Positions 43,201 to 52,776 of a stretch of DNA of 64,000 nucleotides are shown one piece after another. Position 1 is the first letter of the stretch, and the number at the start of each line of letters is the position of its first letter. The DNA comes from Coprothermobacter proteolyticus DSM 5265. Lineage in GTDB: Bacteria; Coprothermobacterota; Coprothermobacteria; Coprothermobacterales; Coprothermobacteraceae. Below the pieces are notes generated by a model. That model worked only from the letters and a program-made list of their open reading frames with translations. It had not been told where the DNA came from and made no database searches. Both the position numbers and the translations under genes were made by a program. The stretch spans positions 434,001-498,000 of the forward strand of contig NC_011295.1 of assembly GCF_000020945.1 (NCBI RefSeq), read 5' to 3'.

Positions 43201-45793
43201 TGGAAAATTTGAAGCACAGTACGATGCCACTGCTGAACTTAAATGGGCAAAAAAGTGGAAGGAAGATAAGGTTTTCCACAGTGAGATCGACAAAGCCAAG
43301 CCGCGCTTTAGTATTGTCATACCTCCTCCAAACGTTACTGGCTCACTGCACATTGGGCATGCGCTGGACTTGTCGCTTCAAGATGCCATTGTGCGTTACA
43401 AAAAAATGAACGGGTTCAATGTCTGCTGGGTTCCAGGCACTGATCATGCAGGCATAGCAACTCAGAACGTTGTGGAGCGTGCTTTGCTTCAGCAAGGCAT
43501 ACGTCGTCAGGATCTGGGACGAGAGGTTTTCTTGGAAAAGGTTTGGGAATGGAAGGAGCGCTATGGCAATACCATTTTAGATCAGATAACACGACTGGGC
43601 TGCGGAGTAGATTGGGACAGGCTGCGTTTCACCATGGACCCGGTGTGTGCCAGAGCCGTGCGTCGGGCATTTAAAGAGCTCTTTGATAGAGGCCTCATTT
43701 ACAAAGGACACTACATGATCAATTGGTGTCCACGTTGTGGCACTGCCATTTCTGACCTTGAAGTGACTTATGAAGAAGAAGACTCACATTTGTGGTTTAT
43801 AAGATACCCCTTTGAAGACCAGAAGGGCTTCATAGTTGTGGCCACGACTCGTCCAGAAACCATGTTAGGAGATACTGCCATTGCCGTGCATCCTGACGAT
43901 GAACGTTACAAGAATGTTGTGGGAAAGCATGTCATTCTTCCATTGGTAGGAAGGAAAATCCCTGTCATTGCGGATGAAAGTGTGGATCCCGAGTTCGGAA
44001 CTGGAGCAGTAAAAGTTACACCTGCTCACGACCCAACTGACTTCGCCATTGGCCAAAGGCATAACCTTGAACCCATTCAGGTTATCGGACTTGACGGTTC
44101 AATGACTGAGGAAGCAGGTATTTTCAGTGGTATGGACCGGTTTGATGCTCGCAAGCAAATCGTGCAAGCTCTTGAAGAGCAGGGCTATCTTGAAAAGGTA
44201 GAACCTTACAAGCATGCCGTGGGCCATTGTCAGAGGTGTCACACTGTGGTGGAGCCCATGCTTTCTGACCAATGGTTTGTTAAGTTAACAGCCATGGCTG
44301 ATGAAGCAAAACGTGTAGTAGAAACAGGTGAAGTGCAGATCATCCCAGAGCGCTGGATAAAGGTCTACCAAGATTGGATGGACAACATACGTGATTGGTG
44401 CATATCCAGACAGATTTGGTGGGGGCACCGCATTCCTGTTTATACCTGTGAAGAATGCGGATACGTGTTTGCCAGTGAAGAGGAAACAGTGGAGCAGTGT
44501 CCAAAATGTGGTGGGCCAGTAAAACAAGAAGATGACGTGCTGGATACATGGTTTAGTTCTTCTTTGTGGCCCTTCGAGGTGTTCGGGTGGCCTGAGGAGA
44601 CTGAAGATTTGAAATATTATTACCCCACATCACTGCTCATAACTGGCTACGACATATTGTTTTTCTGGGTTGCTCGCATGATTTTCATGGCAACCACACT
44701 AACAGGGCAGATACCTTTTGAAGAAGTGTTTCTACATGGCCTTGTCTTAGATGAACATGGGCAGAAGATGAGTAAGTCAAAAGGTAACACGGTTGACCCC
44801 ATGGACATGATTGATGAGTATAGTGCTGATGCACTTCGCTACGCTCTTGTATCAGCCATGAGTTTGGGCGGTCAGGATGTGAATTTTTCCGAGTCCAGGG
44901 TAGAGCACGGTAAAAATCTCACAAATAAGATATGGAACTCCGCTCGCTATGTTCTGAGTGTTTTGGAGGGTAAGCAGCTGGATACAACACCAAACCAGTT
45001 TAGCATAGCTGATCGTTACATACTAAGCAGGTTGGAGCAGACAAAACAATTTGTTAGCGAATGTTTTGAGGCTTATGATTTCGGCGCCGCTCTGAGGGAA
45101 ATAGAGAGTTTCTACTGGAGTGAATACTGCGATTGGTACATTGAGATGTCAAAGGTGGATCCCAATTACAGTACCTACTGGACGCTCAAAGAGGTTTTGG
45201 AGCAGTCATTAAAGTTGTTCCATCCTTTCTTACCTTTCGTGACTCAGGAAATTTGGGATCGGATGGGGCATAGTAATTACCTGGTTGAGGAATCTTGGCC
45301 AAAGCTTAGCGAGCATGTGGTTGATGAGGAAGCCATTGAGAAAGTTGCCACAATGAAAGAAGCTGTTAGAGGGCTAAGAAATCTTCGTGCCGAACTGGGC
45401 TTAAAGCCAAGCCAGAGAATACCAAGTGTTTTCTTACAGGGAAATATGGAAGAGTGGGAAGAGTTCTTCCCCTACATAAAATTCCTTGCACGCGTGTCAG
45501 AAATTGAGCACTCATCACAAACTATTTCAAATGCCTACAGCGTAGTTGTCGGAAACACAGTGTTCTTTGTGCCATTAGAAGGTTTGGTAGATATTGACAG
45601 AGAAAGAAAACGTCTGCAGAAACAACAAGCCGATTTAGAGAATCGTATAGCCATATATGACAAGAGGCTGCAGAACGAGGATTTCATCAAAAAAGCACCA
45701 CAAGAGGTTGTGGAAAAGCAGAGGGAAGAGCGTAAAGCATTGGAGGAATCACTCAGTAAAGTGATTAAGAGATTGAGTGAACTGGGGGGATGA
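43193..45793 (+). CDS. valS: Valyl-tRNA synthetase
   Basis: Class Ia synthetase. HIGH motif in PPPNVTGSLHIGHALD (~45-58), editing (CP1) domain to ~360 with a zinc-like CEECGYVFA...CPKCGG block at ~420-445, KMSKSKGN at ~524, anticodon-binding helical domain from ~590, and a C-terminal coiled-coil tRNA arm (~800-866, DIDRERKRLQKQQADLEN). 866 residues. AGGAGGAG upstream of the ATG. No T-box leader, since it starts inside rdgB. Confidence 0.97.
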   Translation: MNDGKFEAQYDATAELKWAKKWKEDKVFHSEIDKAKPRFSIVIPPPNVTGSLHIGHALDLSLQDAIVRYKKMNGFNVCWVPGTDHAGIATQNVVERALLQQGIRRQDLGREVFLEKVWEWKERYGNTILDQITRLGCGVDWDRLRFTMDPVCARAVRRAFKELFDRGLIYKGHYMINWCPRCGTAISDLEVTYEEEDSHLWFIRYPFEDQKGFIVVATTRPETMLGDTAIAVHPDDERYKNVVGKHVILPLVGRKIPVIADESVDPEFGTGAVKVTPAHDPTDFAIGQRHNLEPIQVIGLDGSMTEEAGIFSGMDRFDARKQIVQALEEQGYLEKVEPYKHAVGHCQRCHTVVEPMLSDQWFVKLTAMADEAKRVVETGEVQIIPERWIKVYQDWMDNIRDWCISRQIWWGHRIPVYTCEECGYVFASEEETVEQCPKCGGPVKQEDDVLDTWFSSSLWPFEVFGWPEETEDLKYYYPTSLLITGYDILFFWVARMIFMATTLTGQIPFEEVFLHGLVLDEHGQKMSKSKGNTVDPMDMIDEYSADALRYALVSAMSLGGQDVNFSESRVEHGKNLTNKIWNSARYVLSVLEGKQLDTTPNQFSIADRYILSRLEQTKQFVSECFEAYDFGAALREIESFYWSEYCDWYIEMSKVDPNYSTYWTLKEVLEQSLKLFHPFLPFVTQEIWDRMGHSNYLVEESWPKLSEHVVDEEAIEKVATMKEAVRGLRNLRAELGLKPSQRIPSVFLQGNMEEWEEFFPYIKFLARVSEIEHSSQTISNAYSVVVGNTVFFVPLEGLVDIDRERKRLQKQQADLENRIAIYDKRLQNEDFIKKAPQEVVEKQREERKALEESLSKVIKRLSELGG

Positions 45794-45796
45794 GTT

Positions 45797-46561
45797 GTGC
45801 CTGTATTGGGCATCATTTCTTGTCATCCGCCTATAATCATTCCTGAAATAGGCGGAAACGAAACGAAAAAAGTGCAGAAAACCATTGATGCACTTAAATT
45901 AGCCGCATCTGAAGTGGAGAAGTTTAATCCTGAGGTGACACTCATAATGTCACCTCATGCAGTGGCTTTGAATGGGGAAAAGGTTCCAGTCCAGGTCACC
46001 GATAAATACACAGGCGATTTTGGTGATTTTGGTGCTCCTCACGTGACCATGCGTTACGATTGTTCTTCTAAGGATGCCTATGCACTTAACGGATGCGGCG
46101 CATTAGCTATTCGTTATGGACTCATGGACCATGGTTCCATGGTACCTCTTTACTACTTACGCCCTAGCTCCCCATTGGTAATTATGGGCTATGCATTTTT
46201 GCTCTCCACCAAAGGTTACATTACTTTTGGCTCCTGCATGAGACAGCTTTTTGAAGGTAGAAGAGTTCTCTTCATTGCTTCAGGAGATCTCAGCCATAGG
46301 CTGCTTCCTGATGCACCAGCAGGATATCATCCAGACGCAAAGCGGTTCGACTTAAAATTGGTTGAAGCGGTTAAGGATTGGTCACTGGACAAGTATCTAC
46401 TTCTGGAAGATTTTAGGGATTCAGCTGGTGAATGCGGTTATTGGTCCATAGCCACGCTTTTCGGTTTTATGGGCCCAAAGGCTGAGAGCGATGTCCTGAG
46501 CTATGAAGGGCCTTTCGGCGTGGGCTATGCGGTGGCAGTTGTGAAAGAATCGGGTGAGTGA
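45797..46561 (+). CDS. LigB-type AmmeMemoRadiSam system protein (extradiol dioxygenase-like)
   Basis: Class III extradiol-dioxygenase (LigB/MEMO1-related) fold. Metal-ligand-like histidines are in SCHPPIII (~9) and MSPHAVALN (~54), with the later FIASGDLSHRLLP (His in SGDLSH). In most bacteria with this system the LigB part is fused to the AMMECR1 domain; here it is a separate 254-residue protein directly before the AMMECR1 and radical SAM genes. GTG start with a GGGGGATGA site, 3 nt after valS. Substrate unknown. Confidence 0.85.
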   Translation: MPVLGIISCHPPIIIPEIGGNETKKVQKTIDALKLAASEVEKFNPEVTLIMSPHAVALNGEKVPVQVTDKYTGDFGDFGAPHVTMRYDCSSKDAYALNGCGALAIRYGLMDHGSMVPLYYLRPSSPLVIMGYAFLLSTKGYITFGSCMRQLFEGRRVLFIASGDLSHRLLPDAPAGYHPDAKRFDLKLVEAVKDWSLDKYLLLEDFRDSAGECGYWSIATLFGFMGPKAESDVLSYEGPFGVGYAVAVVKESGE

Positions 46562-46566
46562 GCACC

Positions 46567-47097
46567 ATGGCTGAAAAAATGCATCATCCTTATGTGGAGT
46601 TAGCTAAAAAAGCTTTGGAAACGTTTGTACTCACCGGTAAAGTCATACCGGCTCCGGAGCCTTTACCTGAACTTTTTAGCGGAAGGGCTGGCTGTTTTGT
46701 CACACTCATGGAAAATGGAGAACTTAGAGGCTGTATTGGTACCATTGAACCTGTTTATGACAACCTGGCACTGGAGATTATCAACAATGCCATTGCCGCT
46801 GGGACTGAGGATCCACGGTTTCCACCTGTTAGGGCTGATGAACTGCCTTATCTGGATTACACTGTAGAGGTACTGGGACCCCTTGAACTCGTTAGGGATC
46901 TATCTGAGCTTGATCCAAGAGTGTACGGAGTTGTGGTTCAGTCCAGCGTTAGACCTCTACGTAAGGGTGTGTTGCTGCCAGACATTGAAGGTGTGGACAC
47001 AGTTGACGAGCAAATCAGAATTTGCCGACTGAAAGCTGGTATAAGTGGCAGTGAACCAATCATTCTTTATAGGTTCCGTACTGAGAAGTTTAAATGA
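46567..47097 (+). CDS. AMMECR1 domain protein (AmmeMemoRadiSam system protein A)
   Basis: AMMECR1-domain protein of unknown activity. The family signature LRGCIGTIEP, normally exact, is at ~57-66 and is followed by AIAAGTEDPRFPPV and the ELPYLDYTVEVLGPLE strand. ATG 46567 follows GGGTGAG by 9 nt; a GTG 9 nt earlier is possible. 176 residues. Overlaps the amrS gene by 4 nt; together the three adjacent genes form the conserved AmmeMemoRadiSam set. Confidence 0.92.
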   Translation: MAEKMHHPYVELAKKALETFVLTGKVIPAPEPLPELFSGRAGCFVTLMENGELRGCIGTIEPVYDNLALEIINNAIAAGTEDPRFPPVRADELPYLDYTVEVLGPLELVRDLSELDPRVYGVVVQSSVRPLRKGVLLPDIEGVDTVDEQIRICRLKAGISGSEPIILYRFRTEKFK

Positions 47098-48086
47098 AGC
47101 TTTACGTTGAAACTGATAAAGGTATAATTTGTCTGGCTTGTCCCAGGGCGTGCAATCTTTCTTCTGGTAGAGGATATTGTGGCGTTCGTTCTGTTAAGGA
47201 TGGCAAGTTTTCCTGTGATGTATGTGAACTGGTTAGTAGCATAGCCAATGATCCTATTGAGAAAAAGCCAGTTTTTCACTATTTGCCTGGTTCCACGGTG
47301 CTATCTGTGGGAACGTTGGGTTGTAATATGCGCTGCATAGGTTGTCAGAATTGGGAGATTGCTCACGCTGATTTAGATACTTATCGTTGGAACCTCCAAA
47401 GAATAACTGCCAGTGAGCTTGTAGCATTGGCAAAGCGTGTAAGCGACGGTTTGGCTTGGACTTACAATGAGCCCACAGTATGGGCAGAATACGTATATGA
47501 TGGAGCTTCTCTGGCTAAGGAAGAAGGTCTGTATACGGTTGTGGTCACCAATGGTTACTATTCCCTTCAAACCTTTAAACTGTGGGAGCCAGTCGTTGAC
47601 GTCTTTCGTATTGACCTTAAGGGCTTCACTGACGAGACCTATGATAAGTTTGCCCCCGATGTTAAGGTAAGTGTGATTTTGGGCAACATTGAGAGAGCGG
47701 TTTCCTCTGGAAAACATGTGGAGGTAGTGACCAATGTCATGCCAGGCGTGAATGATGTTGATTTGGAAGCCATTGCCGACTTCATTAAATCTTTGAATCC
47801 TGAAATACCTTGGCACCTAACGAGGTTTTTTCCCCAATTTAAGATGCAAAATGTGCCACCTACGCCGGTGAGTTTGCTTACCAGGGCGCGTCAGATGGCT
47901 CTGGAAAAGGGGCTAAAATACGTGTATTTGGGAAATGTAAATTTGCCAGGTATGGAAAATACTGTGTGCCCTCGTTGTGGTAATCTTTTAATTGAAAGAA
48001 AAGGTTTGTTCACGGTTGAGAACTATGTTGAGCAAGGCAGCTGTCCCCGCTGCGGCAATAAAATTTATGGAAGATTTGGAGGTTGA
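47094..48086 (+). CDS. amrS: AmmeMemoRadiSam system radical SAM enzyme
   Basis: Radical SAM enzyme with CNMRCIGC (Cx3Cx2C, ~79-86) and an N-terminal CLACPRACNLSSGRGYCG block that resembles the glycyl-radical-activase-like subclass. The TYNEPTVW motif and EVVTNVMPGVND follow. The C-terminal ~50 residues add a zinc ribbon (CPRCGNLL ... CPRCGNKI). 330 residues. Substrate and reaction unknown. Overlaps the AMMECR1 gene by 4 nt. Confidence 0.92.
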   Translation: MKLYVETDKGIICLACPRACNLSSGRGYCGVRSVKDGKFSCDVCELVSSIANDPIEKKPVFHYLPGSTVLSVGTLGCNMRCIGCQNWEIAHADLDTYRWNLQRITASELVALAKRVSDGLAWTYNEPTVWAEYVYDGASLAKEEGLYTVVVTNGYYSLQTFKLWEPVVDVFRIDLKGFTDETYDKFAPDVKVSVILGNIERAVSSGKHVEVVTNVMPGVNDVDLEAIADFIKSLNPEIPWHLTRFFPQFKMQNVPPTPVSLLTRARQMALEKGLKYVYLGNVNLPGMENTVCPRCGNLLIERKGLFTVENYVEQGSCPRCGNKIYGRFGG

Positions 48087-48088
48087 AG

Positions 48089-48331
48089 GTGAGACGGAAG
48101 CCTACTTTACCACTCATTTGGAGCATTTTTATCGGTTTGTTTCTCGGAACATACCTAGGATTCTTGCTTGGGAAGTACATTCCTTTTTTCAATCATGCGT
48201 GGAATTTCCAGCTGGGACCTTTGGCTCTTGACTTGGGCTTTATGGCGGCTCAATTCAACCTTTCTCTGGGTATAAACGCCATGTCATTACTGGGCGTACT
48301 GTTCATGCTCTATGTTTATTTGGTGCAGTAA
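48089..48331 (+). CDS. DUF4321 family small membrane protein
   Basis: 80-residue protein with two membrane helices (~8-30 and ~58-78) and a short amphipathic connection. The GTYLGFLLGKYIPFF, LDLGFMAAQFNLSLGINAMSLLGVLF pattern matches DUF4321, usually found upstream of maf/radC/mreB in Clostridia. Here it also precedes mreB. TTG 48083 is in frame, but GTG 48089, 6 nt after GGAGG, fits better. Function unknown; a morphogenesis link is plausible. Confidence 0.8.
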   Translation: MRRKPTLPLIWSIFIGLFLGTYLGFLLGKYIPFFNHAWNFQLGPLALDLGFMAAQFNLSLGINAMSLLGVLFMLYVYLVQ

Positions 48332-48362
48332 AAATTGAAAAGAAAAATAGGAGGTCATAGTT

Positions 48363-49370
48363 ATGCCAATAGATATTGGGATCGATCTGGGAACTGCAAA
48401 TAGTTTAGTGGCGGTTAAAGGCAAGGGCATCGTGGTTAGCGAGCCCTCCGTAGTAGGTTTGGATCGTGTTACGCACAAAGTTCTCAAAGTAGGTAACGAG
48501 GCCTTTGAAATGGCTGGAAAAACTCCTGAGAACATTGTGGTGATTAGACCCCTCAAAAGTGGAGTTATTGCTGATGACTACACCACGGAAATCATGGTGA
48601 AGTATCTCATAAGTAAGGCAAAAGGTCATGTGGGGTTTTCTGTGTTTCCTCAGAGGCTACGCGTAGTTGTGGGCGTACCAACTGGTGCTACTCCTGTGGA
48701 ACGTAGAGCGGTGGAGGATGCCTGCAGAAACGCTGGAGCAAGAGATGTTTGGGTGGTTCAGGAGCCTTTAGCTGCAGCTGTAGGCGCTGGTCTTCCCATT
48801 ACCGAACCCAGAGGTAACATGATTGTAGACGTCGGAGGAGGAACCACTGAGGCTGCGGTTATCTCTTTGGGTGGTTTGGTTTCATGGAAATCGGTACCGG
48901 TGGCAGGTGATGCTTTTACTGAAAGAATTATCGAATTTGTTAAAAGTGAATACAACCTGTTCATAGGCGAACGAACTGCTGAAATGATAAAAATAAATAT
49001 TGGTTCCGCATACCCCATGGAAAAGATGCAAATGGAGGTTACAGGCCGCGATCTGCTAACAGGTTTACCAAAGCGTATCACCATTTCTTCAGATGCTGTA
49101 AGAGATGCTTTCAAGGATCTGTTGGGGAGTATTGTTGACGCAGTGAAAGGTACATTGGAGGCCACACCACCAGAGCTAATTTCGGATATCATGGAAACGG
49201 GCTTTTACCTCACGGGTGGTGGCTCCTTACTAAAGGGCTTGGATCGATTGCTTAGTGAACGCACTGGCGTGCCTGTGCACACTGTGGAGGATCCTCTAAC
49301 TGCAGTGGCTCGTGGTGCTGGTGTTATTGCAGGAAACATGCATCTACTCAAAGAAATCCTGCAAGCGTGA
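48363..49370 (+). CDS. mreB: Rod-shape determining protein MreB
   Basis: Actin-like filament protein that directs lateral wall synthesis. Phosphate 1 motif IGIDLGTANSLVAVKG (~4-19), VVGVPTGATPVERRAVEDAC, phosphate 2 IVDVGGGTTEAAVI (~157-170) and GFYLTGGGSLLKGLDRL (adenosine) are intact. 335 residues. AGGAGGTC before the ATG. First gene of the mreBCD-mrdA-minCDE-rodA run. Confidence 0.96.
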   Translation: MPIDIGIDLGTANSLVAVKGKGIVVSEPSVVGLDRVTHKVLKVGNEAFEMAGKTPENIVVIRPLKSGVIADDYTTEIMVKYLISKAKGHVGFSVFPQRLRVVVGVPTGATPVERRAVEDACRNAGARDVWVVQEPLAAAVGAGLPITEPRGNMIVDVGGGTTEAAVISLGGLVSWKSVPVAGDAFTERIIEFVKSEYNLFIGERTAEMIKINIGSAYPMEKMQMEVTGRDLLTGLPKRITISSDAVRDAFKDLLGSIVDAVKGTLEATPPELISDIMETGFYLTGGGSLLKGLDRLLSERTGVPVHTVEDPLTAVARGAGVIAGNMHLLKEILQA

Positions 49371-49376
49371 GGATGA

Positions 49377-50060
49377 ATGAAGGTAAATCTTGCCCGGGTC
49401 ATAGAATGGACCATAGCGGCATTACTTATTCTGGCTGTGTTTACCACGATCAGCTGGAATACATTCTTTAGCTATGTGTCCAAACCTTTTCTGTGGATAA
49501 GAACAGGAATTTACAGGGTCGGTGAGACTTTTTCTGATTTTTGGTGGTGGAATACTGAAGGCAAAGTTGTCTATGAGAAGAAACTCATGGAAAATGAGAA
49601 AGCGCTTGCTCAAAGCGTTACAGATAGTGTCAGGTTTGGTGAAGTAAAGGTCATCGGCTTGAGATGGGATCAAAAACACATTGAACTCATAGCCACTGGA
49701 GGTAAGGTCCAAGTAGGGGATTTAATTACCACTGATACAGACATTGTGGTGGGACAAGTCAGCGAAGTTGTAGGTAACGAGTTTGTGATTCGCACCATAT
49801 TTGACGAATCTTTTAGTGTACCCGGCCTTATATCAAGAACTGGTGCAGTGGGCAGGCTTTTTTATAAGGGTGGTGAACTTTCCTTCCAACCGGTTGGTTA
49901 CGAGGACATTTTGCCAGGCGACTATGTGGTAGTACCCACAGCAACGCCGTTACTCGCGGCAGTAGTTACCGATGTTTCTGACAAACAGTACATAAAGGCG
50001 AATCCGGTTCTGGTTGATCTTAGAGCATATGGCCTGAAACTATGGAGTAAAACATGGTAG
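49377..50060 (+). CDS. mreC: Rod-shape determining protein MreC
   Basis: Membrane-anchored, outside-facing elongasome scaffold. N-terminal membrane helix (~10-30), a short coiled-coil (~55-80), then the double beta-barrel region with VQVGDLITTDTDIVVGQVSEVV and GYEDILPGDYVVV. At 227 residues it is shorter than the usual 270-290. It follows mreB by 6 nt and overlaps mreD by 7 nt. Confidence 0.88.
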   Translation: MKVNLARVIEWTIAALLILAVFTTISWNTFFSYVSKPFLWIRTGIYRVGETFSDFWWWNTEGKVVYEKKLMENEKALAQSVTDSVRFGEVKVIGLRWDQKHIELIATGGKVQVGDLITTDTDIVVGQVSEVVGNEFVIRTIFDESFSVPGLISRTGAVGRLFYKGGELSFQPVGYEDILPGDYVVVPTATPLLAAVVTDVSDKQYIKANPVLVDLRAYGLKLWSKTW

Positions 50061-50383
50061 AAAGCATATTTTTCTTGATTACTGGTACGATGTTTTTTCC
50101 TCCTTTGGTGGTGATGCGAGTCAAAGCGCTTTTGAGTAGCTATGGATTTTGGTCTTGGCTCTTGGTGTTCTTTCTTGCTTTGGGGTTTGATGGGGCGTTC
50201 ATGCACCCGTTTTGCGTTTGTACTGTGGGGCTGTTACTTTTGGCAGATATTTTTGAGTGGAGTTGGAAAAAACTAGCTGTTTCTATGTCAATTATGTTGG
50301 TATTGTGGGGATTCATCATAAATTGGTGGACACTACTGGTGCTTCCACTCATTGTGGTGGAGGCGTGGGCTGATGCGGAATAG
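50054..50383 (+). CDS. mreD: MreD-like membrane protein (short)
   Basis: Very hydrophobic 109-residue protein with about four membrane helices (~3-22, 33-52, 58-75, 83-105). No sequence motif proves MreD, but its place between mreC and mrdA and the hydrophobicity pattern support the call. It is markedly shorter than typical MreD (~160-170 residues). Overlaps mreC by 7 nt and mrdA by 11 nt. Confidence 0.7.
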   Translation: MVESIFFLITGTMFFPPLVVMRVKALLSSYGFWSWLLVFFLALGFDGAFMHPFCVCTVGLLLLADIFEWSWKKLAVSMSIMLVLWGFIINWWTLLVLPLIVVEAWADAE

Positions 50384-52097
50384 GGCCTTTTATGCTCTGG
50401 GTTTGCTGGTAGTACTCATTGCGGGCGGGTTTATTTGGCGGCTTCACTTTCTCCAAATTCAGCAGTATGACTACTATGCGACCAGGGAGAAAAACAATTA
50501 CACACGCTATGTGACTGAAGAGCCCATCAGGGGACGGATTTTAGATACAAAGGGCAGAGTTCTTGCTTACGACCAGACTGCATACAATGTGGCTGTGGTG
50601 CCCGCTTTGTCAAAAAATGCAACTACGACTAAAGAAAACCTGTTTAAGCTGGGCGCCAAAGCAGAAGATGTGGAAGCCGCCTTTGAAAACAGCAAACTTT
50701 ATCCCTTTCAGCCCATGGTTGTCATACAGGATATATCAGAATCTAACCGCTTAAAGGTTCTGGAAGTAGAAAACCATGATCCTGCCATAAAACTGGTTTT
50801 AGGCTCCAAACGTGTTTACCCTTATGGGCAACTGGGTGCTTTTATCACTGGCTATGTGGGAATGGCCTCCAAGGAAGATCTGCAGCGTGATGAAAATTTG
50901 CGGCCAAGTAGCATTGTAGGAAAAATGGCTGCGGAAAAGGTTTTTGACAGCTACTTAAGAGGCCAGCCTGGCATAACTGAGGTCTTGGTTGATGTTACCG
51001 GACGCGTGGTTAAGGAAAAGTTGGTTTCAACGCCAGTAAAGGGGTATGACGTGTACCTCACTGTTGATATGGATTTGCAGAAAGTGGCCTGGGATGCGGT
51101 TGCAAACGAAGTTGGTGGAGTCATAGCAGCCAATCCAAGGGATGGTAGCATTTATGCTTTGGTTTCTAAGCCCAGCTTTGACCCAAATGTGTTTGTGAAA
51201 GGTATTGACAGTGCAACGTGGAAAGAGTATGAGAAGAACAGCAGCTTAGTAAACAGAATGACCATGTCTCAGATTCCTCCTGGGTCCACTTTCAAGGTGG
51301 TAACAGGCTTAGCTGGACTCTATTATCACGCTATAACGCCTGACTTCACCATTAATGATCCCGGTTACCTTCAGCTTGGTTCCGCTCGGGTCTGGAACTA
51401 CCGTCACAGAAGTTGGGGCAAGGTTGACTTTGAGAAAGGACTCGCTGTGTCCAACAATGTGTATTTCGGGACGGTTGGGTTACGCACCGGCATAGATAAG
51501 ATTTACGAGGTAGCAAAGACTATGGGCCTTACTGATTATCCTTGGATAGAGTATGATGCTGTTAGCAAGGGAATTATTCCTAATCAGCAGTGGAAAAAGG
51601 AAGTGGTAGGCGAGCCTTGGTATCCAGGAGATACAGTGAACACCAGTATTGGTCAAGGTTATGTGGCGGTTTCGCCCATGCTTATGGCTCAGGTGTATCA
51701 ACAGATTATTAACGACGGTGAACTTTACAAGTTCAGGTTCCTAAAGGAAGTTCGCGACGGTAAGACGGTGGTATTTAAAGCTGAACCCGAGTCACGCCCT
51801 CAATCCACCATTTACAAAAACTGGTTTCCCGTCATCAGGAATGGTATGGAAGCAGGCGTGGACTGGGGTTTGCTCACGGGGCTAAAGTCCAGTATGTATA
51901 CGGCGGCTGGCAAGAGCGGTACTGCTGAGACTGAGAGAGCGAACAAATACCATAAGTGGCTTATTGCATATGCAAATCGTAATAATCCTGAGATAATGGT
52001 GGTATCCTTAAGGCTTTATACTACAGATACAGAGCCTGTTAAAATTACTAAAACGGTCATGGAGGGTTATTTCCGTGGAAAATCAGCAGTACGTTAA
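50373..52097 (+). CDS. mrdA: Penicillin-binding protein 2 (elongasome transpeptidase)
   Basis: Monofunctional class B PBP that cross-links lateral-wall peptidoglycan. N-terminal anchor (~5-22), PBP dimerisation domain with EEPIRGRILDTKGRVLAYD, then transpeptidase motifs: SxxK in PPGSTFKVV (~305), SxN as VSNNVYF (~360) and KSGTAE (~513). 574 residues from ATG 50373 (GGAGG 10 nt upstream); TTG 50352 upstream is less likely. Overlaps minC by 23 nt. Confidence 0.94.
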   Translation: MRNRAFYALGLLVVLIAGGFIWRLHFLQIQQYDYYATREKNNYTRYVTEEPIRGRILDTKGRVLAYDQTAYNVAVVPALSKNATTTKENLFKLGAKAEDVEAAFENSKLYPFQPMVVIQDISESNRLKVLEVENHDPAIKLVLGSKRVYPYGQLGAFITGYVGMASKEDLQRDENLRPSSIVGKMAAEKVFDSYLRGQPGITEVLVDVTGRVVKEKLVSTPVKGYDVYLTVDMDLQKVAWDAVANEVGGVIAANPRDGSIYALVSKPSFDPNVFVKGIDSATWKEYEKNSSLVNRMTMSQIPPGSTFKVVTGLAGLYYHAITPDFTINDPGYLQLGSARVWNYRHRSWGKVDFEKGLAVSNNVYFGTVGLRTGIDKIYEVAKTMGLTDYPWIEYDAVSKGIIPNQQWKKEVVGEPWYPGDTVNTSIGQGYVAVSPMLMAQVYQQIINDGELYKFRFLKEVRDGKTVVFKAEPESRPQSTIYKNWFPVIRNGMEAGVDWGLLTGLKSSMYTAAGKSGTAETERANKYHKWLIAYANRNNPEIMVVSLRLYTTDTEPVKITKTVMEGYFRGKSAVR

Positions 52098-52776
52098 GTT
52101 AACTGGGTTAAGAGATGGGTATTTGGTGGAGTACCAAGGGGATAACCCTGAAGAACTATCTACCATACTGGCTAAGTACTTGCAGTCCTATGCTGATCTA
52201 TTGCAGGGCCACAATCTTTTTGTGAAATCTGCTTTGGATGAAAAAGCCTTAATAACTGTTGGAAAGAAGCTCAGTGCTCTGGGGTTCCGTACCAGCCTCG
52301 TGAAATACGAGGAGAAGCAAAAAGAAAACAAAAAGGAAATGATGTATGGAAATGCTAGCAGGTCAGCAACGGGGCACCGCGTCACAGCCCAAGATAGCAA
52401 AAAGAAGGGAATTCCTAACACTACTGGCGACGTGGTTTTTCGGGTCGTGGTTGGTCCGCTCAGAAGTGGGAAGAGCATTAACTTGGGAGAAGGTGTGCTT
52501 CTGTGGGGTGATCTCCATAAGGATGCTGTAATAAAGGCTCTTTGCGTCATCGTCATGGGGAAGGCTTCAGGCAAGGTTATTGTCCCTGAGGGTTCCTTTG
52601 TGCTCATGAAACAAAGTGAAGGGGCCTCGGTTCAGGTGGGCGATGTGCTTTACGTGGATATTTCTTCTCCTGCGTGGATCCTAATCACAGATGCTGACCC
52701 TGACGCAGTAGAAGTGTTTTCTGATGAAAAACAAGTAGGGAGGAGGATGAGTCAATGGCTGGGCAGTGTATTGTAG
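52075..52776 (+). CDS. minC: Septum site-determining protein MinC
   Basis: FtsZ-assembly inhibitor. N-terminal MinC_N-like domain (residues 1-80), Lys-rich linker, then the beta-helix C-domain starting VVVGPLRSGKSINLGEGVLLWGDL, equivalent to the RGPLRSGQ signature of MinC, with INLGEG and GKASGKVIVPEGS repeats. 233 residues. GTG after GGAGGG, inside the mrdA 3' end. It overlaps minD by 22 nt. Confidence 0.85.
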   Translation: MENQQYVKLTGLRDGYLVEYQGDNPEELSTILAKYLQSYADLLQGHNLFVKSALDEKALITVGKKLSALGFRTSLVKYEEKQKENKKEMMYGNASRSATGHRVTAQDSKKKGIPNTTGDVVFRVVVGPLRSGKSINLGEGVLLWGDLHKDAVIKALCVIVMGKASGKVIVPEGSFVLMKQSEGASVQVGDVLYVDISSPAWILITDADPDAVEVFSDEKQVGRRMSQWLGSVL

